The notes below the pieces were generated by a model, which searched no databases, was not told the DNA's origin, and saw nothing but the letters and a program-made list of their open reading frames with translations. Made by a program: the position numbers and the translations under genes. Of a DNA stretch of 8,690 bases, positions 6,290-8,690 are shown piece after piece. Positions within the stretch are counted from its first letter, which is position 1. The number at the start of each line of letters is the position of its first letter. Source of the stretch: Halothiobacillus neapolitanus (lineage in GTDB: Bacteria; Pseudomonadota; Gammaproteobacteria; Halothiobacillales; Halothiobacillaceae); the NCBI GenBank assembly GCA_020722165.1, contig DYLI01000042.1, positions 3,672 to 12,361 on the forward strand, given 5' to 3'.

Positions 6290-6351
6290 GAACATGGCGC
6301 GCAAAAAATGTGTGCGCAGTGTAGCAGTGCTGGACACCAGAAGAAGTGACC

Positions 6352-8064
6352 TTAATCCACGGTGACGTTATTGAGTTCTTCCAGGCCAATAATGCCGGCT
6401 TTGACTTTTAACAATCCGGCTTCACGCAAGTTGGGTATGCCTTCTCTTGATGCTTGATCGCCGATTTCGATGGAGTTGGCGCCCGACATAATTAAGCGTT
6501 GCGTTTCGTTGGAAATGGGCATGACCTGATAAACGCCAGTACGCCCTTTGTAGCCGTTATTGCACAGCTCGCAGCCGACGGGTTTGTAAATGGTAATGCC
6601 TGCATCAATATCGGCCTGCGAAAAGCCTTCTTTTAATAATTCGACGGATGGGATTTTTTCTTCGGTTTTGCAGGCTGGGCAAAGTTTGCGCGCCAAGCGC
6701 TGCGCGATGATAAGCAATACCGACGAGGCAATGTTAAACGTTGCTACGCCCATATTGGCTAGACGGGTCAGGGTTTGCGGCGCATCGTTGGTGTGCAGGG
6801 TGGAGAGTACCAAGTGGCCTGTCTGTGCGGCTTTAATGGCGATTTCGGCGGTTTCCAGGTCGCGGATTTCACCCACCATGATGATGTCCGGGTCTTGACG
6901 CAGGAAAGCGCGCAGGGCATTGGCGAAAGTCAGCCCCACCTTGGCATTGACGTTAACCTGGTTCACGCCAGGCATGTTGATTTCCGCTGGGTCCTCAGCG
7001 GTGGAGATATTTCTTTGCCCGTCGTTGAGGATGTTCAGGCCGGTGTACAGGCTGACAGTTTTACCCGATCCAGTGGGGCCGGTGACCAAAATCATGCCAT
7101 AGGGTTTTTTCAGTGCGTTGAGGTACAGCTCTTTTTGGAAGGGTTCATAACCCAGGGCATCAATGCCCAGCTTGGCGCTGGACGGATCGAGAATACGCAG
7201 TACGATTTTTTCGCCAAACAGGGTGGGGCAGGAGTTAACACGGAAGTCGATGGCGCGGGTTTTTGATATCTGAAGCTTGATGCGTCCGTCCTGCGGAATA
7301 CGCTTTTCCGAAATATCCATGCGGCTCATGACCTTGACACGTGCAGTCAGGCGGTCGGCCATGGCCTTGAGTTGCGGGCTGGAGACGATTTCATGCAGGT
7401 CGCCATCGATGCGCAGACGCACGCGGAAAATGAATTCGTAGGGCTCGAAGTGAATGTCGGATGCGCCTTTTTGAATGGCTTGCAACAGGATGCTGTTGAC
7501 GAATTTGACCACGGGGGCTTCGTCAGTGTCGTTTTCTTGCACTTGGGCGACGGCGGGAGAGTCGCCCGTTTCAAGGAGCGCGAGCTCGTCATCCAGCCCG
7601 GCCATCATTGACTCGGCGCTGCGTCCTTCGACCAATTTGTCAATCATCGCCCTGATTTTGTCAGCGGGCGCAAGCACGGGATCAATTTCAAAGCCGCTGG
7701 CAAAGCGAATGTCGTCAAAAGCTTGTTGAAAAGTGGGGTCTGCCACGATGGCGTGTAGCGTCTTGCCACGCTGACGCAGCGGGATGACCTGAAACTTGCG
7801 GATCACATCATCTTTCAGCAGGTTGAGTGGTAATTGCTGCGTGTCGATGGCATCAAGATCAAACAGCGGCAGGCCAAATTCGATAGCGATAATTTCCGCA
7901 ACCCGACTCAGGTCGATTTTTTTGCCATCGGCAAGCGTCTGTACAAAGGATTGTTTGCGTGTCATGGCTTCGCTCATGGCCTCGCGCAAAATCGATTCAC
8001 TGGCGAGCCCCGCGAGGGCAAGTTGATTTGGGATGCCTGTCAGTTGTTGAGGGGCGAGAGCCAT
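6352..8064 (-). CDS. pilB: Type IV pilus assembly (extension) ATPase PilB
   Basis: A hexameric cytoplasmic ATPase that powers pilin polymerisation at the inner membrane with PilC. At 570 residues it is close to Pseudomonas PilB (566). The N-terminal T2SSE/MshEN-like region (about 1-150) is followed by an acidic linker (155-183) and the core ATPase domain. Visible motifs are ASDIHFEP (201-208), Walker A GPTGSGKT (329-336), the Asp-box segment TAEDPAEINMPGVNQV (355-370), Walker B DIIMVGEIRD (393-402) and the His box TGHLVLSTLHTND (415-427). A CxxC pair follows, Cys462/465 (CPAC) and Cys498/501 (CELC), the usual PilB/GspE zinc site. AAGGAA (complement of 8071-8076) lies 6 bases before the ATG. 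A GspE (type II secretion) identity is possible, but the length and N-terminus favour PilB. pilC and pilD are not next to it: yaiI and recQ follow, and ileS diverges. Confidence 0.94.
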   Translation of the reverse strand: MALAPQQLTGIPNQLALAGLASESILREAMSEAMTRKQSFVQTLADGKKIDLSRVAEIIAIEFGLPLFDLDAIDTQQLPLNLLKDDVIRKFQVIPLRQRGKTLHAIVADPTFQQAFDDIRFASGFEIDPVLAPADKIRAMIDKLVEGRSAESMMAGLDDELALLETGDSPAVAQVQENDTDEAPVVKFVNSILLQAIQKGASDIHFEPYEFIFRVRLRIDGDLHEIVSSPQLKAMADRLTARVKVMSRMDISEKRIPQDGRIKLQISKTRAIDFRVNSCPTLFGEKIVLRILDPSSAKLGIDALGYEPFQKELYLNALKKPYGMILVTGPTGSGKTVSLYTGLNILNDGQRNISTAEDPAEINMPGVNQVNVNAKVGLTFANALRAFLRQDPDIIMVGEIRDLETAEIAIKAAQTGHLVLSTLHTNDAPQTLTRLANMGVATFNIASSVLLIIAQRLARKLCPACKTEEKIPSVELLKEGFSQADIDAGITIYKPVGCELCNNGYKGRTGVYQVMPISNETQRLIMSGANSIEIGDQASREGIPNLREAGLLKVKAGIIGLEELNNVTVD

Positions 8065-8235
8065 GGCGCGTTCCTTGGTGTGATGGTCGTTGCGGACGGT
8101 AATTTGCTAACCATAGCGTGAAAGAGGCGCTTGGTGTAGTCCCTCATGTGACCTATTGATGTCTGCTTGCTGGCAGGAATGAGCTAAATCGTGAATAATC
8201 GAACCACTTTTTCATTTTTATTGCACTGCCATTCC
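8065..8235. other. Divergent intergenic region between pilB and ileS
   Basis: These 171 bases separate the two divergent starts and must carry both promoters. The pilB side has a ribosome site at 8071-8076. The ileS side is T-rich (8208-8222) with no recognisable Shine-Dalgarno sequence before the ATG at 8236. I found no consensus-spaced sigma-70 promoter and no good sigma-54 site on either strand; TGGCAG at 8171-8176 lacks the matching GC element. No small gene is visible. Confidence 0.5.
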
Positions 8236-8690
8236 ATGTCCAAAGACGCGTCTGCCGAATCTGCTTACAAAGCCACTCTCAATTTGCCGGAAACCGAGTT
8301 TCCGATGCGCGGTAATTTGCCGCAGCGTGAGCCCGCCACGCTTGCGGCCTGGCAGGAAAAAAACATTTACGCCAAAATTCGTGCGGCGCGTGCCGGGCAG
8401 CCGAAATTTGTGCTGCACGACGGCCCGCCGTATGCCAATGGTGATATTCATATCGGTCATGCGGTCAACAAGGTGCTCAAGGACATTATCGTCAAGAGTA
8501 AGACGCTGGCAGGCTTCGATGCACCCTATGTGCCGGGTTGGGATTGCCACGGTCTGCCGATTGAATTGCAGGTGGAAAAAAAACTGGGTAAGCCGGGCGT
8601 TAAAGTGTCGGCGCGCGAATTTCGTGATGCCTGTCGCGTGTACGCCGCCGAGCAGGTGGCGCGGCAAAAAGCCGACTTTGTGCGTTTGGG
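8236..8690 (+). CDS. ileS: Isoleucyl-tRNA synthetase, N-terminal part (cut by window edge)
   Basis: Class I aminoacyl-tRNA synthetase that charges tRNA(Ile); only the first 151 of roughly 930-940 residues are present. The visible sequence has the bacterial IleS opening YKATLNLPETEFPMRGNLPQ (11-30), KFVLHDGPPYANGDIHIGH (57-75) with the HIGH adenylation motif at 72-75, VNKVLKDIIVKSK (77-89) and PYVPGWDCHGLPIELQVE (97-114), all as in E. coli IleS. The ATG at 8236 is chosen because it gives the short polar leader normal for the family. In-frame TTG (8221) and GTG (8191) codons upstream are possible but unsupported. No clear ribosome site is present. The common upstream neighbour ribF is absent here; pilB diverges instead. 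Whether lspA follows cannot be seen. Confidence 0.97.
   Translation, partial: MSKDASAESAYKATLNLPETEFPMRGNLPQREPATLAAWQEKNIYAKIRAARAGQPKFVLHDGPPYANGDIHIGHAVNKVLKDIIVKSKTLAGFDAPYVPGWDCHGLPIELQVEKKLGKPGVKVSAREFRDACRVYAAEQVARQKADFVRL

Noticed and set aside
6297..6317. GC-rich inverted repeat upstream of yaiI (GCGCGC / GTGCGC)
   Set aside because: Only about four consecutive pairs form around the mismatch; no known operator pattern.
6775..7266. Plus-strand open frame (163 codons) opposite pilB
   Set aside because: Antisense to the conserved PilB ATPase core, with no ribosome site or recognised motif.
8167..8199. TTGCTG ... AATAAT as an ileS promoter
   Set aside because: The 21-base spacer is too long for a sigma-70 promoter, so it is not called.
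8191..8235. Upstream GTG start for ileS adding 15 residues
   Set aside because: The added residues do not resemble known IleS N-termini, and the AGGA before it is about 13 bases away.
8218..8667. Minus-strand open frame (149 codons) opposite ileS
   Set aside because: The plus strand encodes unmistakable IleS motifs here.

Overview
The window looks like a gene-dense piece of a proteobacterial chromosome (beta- or gamma-like) of moderate to slightly high GC. This rests on RecQ, YaiI, YggX, BolA, MutY, PilB and IleS proteins that resemble their E. coli or Pseudomonas counterparts closely in motifs and length. The genus cannot be read from the sequence. I see no tRNA, rRNA, CRISPR array, insertion sequence, prophage gene or attachment site, and no gene-free stretch over 300 bases; the longest gap is about 171 bases.

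Left part (1-1577, all minus strand): a hexose-6-phosphate mutarotase (YeaD type, running off the left edge) lies 15 bases downstream of a small stand-alone CBM48/isoamylase early-set protein. The two probably form a small carbohydrate (perhaps glycogen) operon. Upstream of them on the same strand is a solitary moaD. Middle-left (1622-2993, plus): mutY is followed immediately by yggX, a pairing also known from enterobacteria. A bolA-family gene (minus) converges on yggX. Centre (3488-3958, plus): an exported glycine-zipper protein with a His- and Asp-rich tail, which shares a strong bidirectional terminator with recQ.

Right part (4029-8064, minus): pilB, then yaiI (UPF0178), then recQ, the last two overlapping by ATGA. 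Divergent from pilB, ileS starts at 8236 and runs off the right edge.

Functionally this is mostly housekeeping: DNA repair (MutY, RecQ), iron and Fe-S handling (YggX, BolA, the MutY cluster), molybdopterin synthesis (MoaD), type IV pilus extension (PilB), translation (IleS) and sugar-phosphate handling. I do not find a convincing new multi-gene system. The points most worth a second look are the CBM48-mutarotase pair, a repeat-built insertion inside MutY's catalytic domain, a possible leaderless mutY transcript from a 44-base divergent promoter region, the glycine-zipper protein with a metal-binding-like tail, and the isolation of pilB and moaD from their usual partners.
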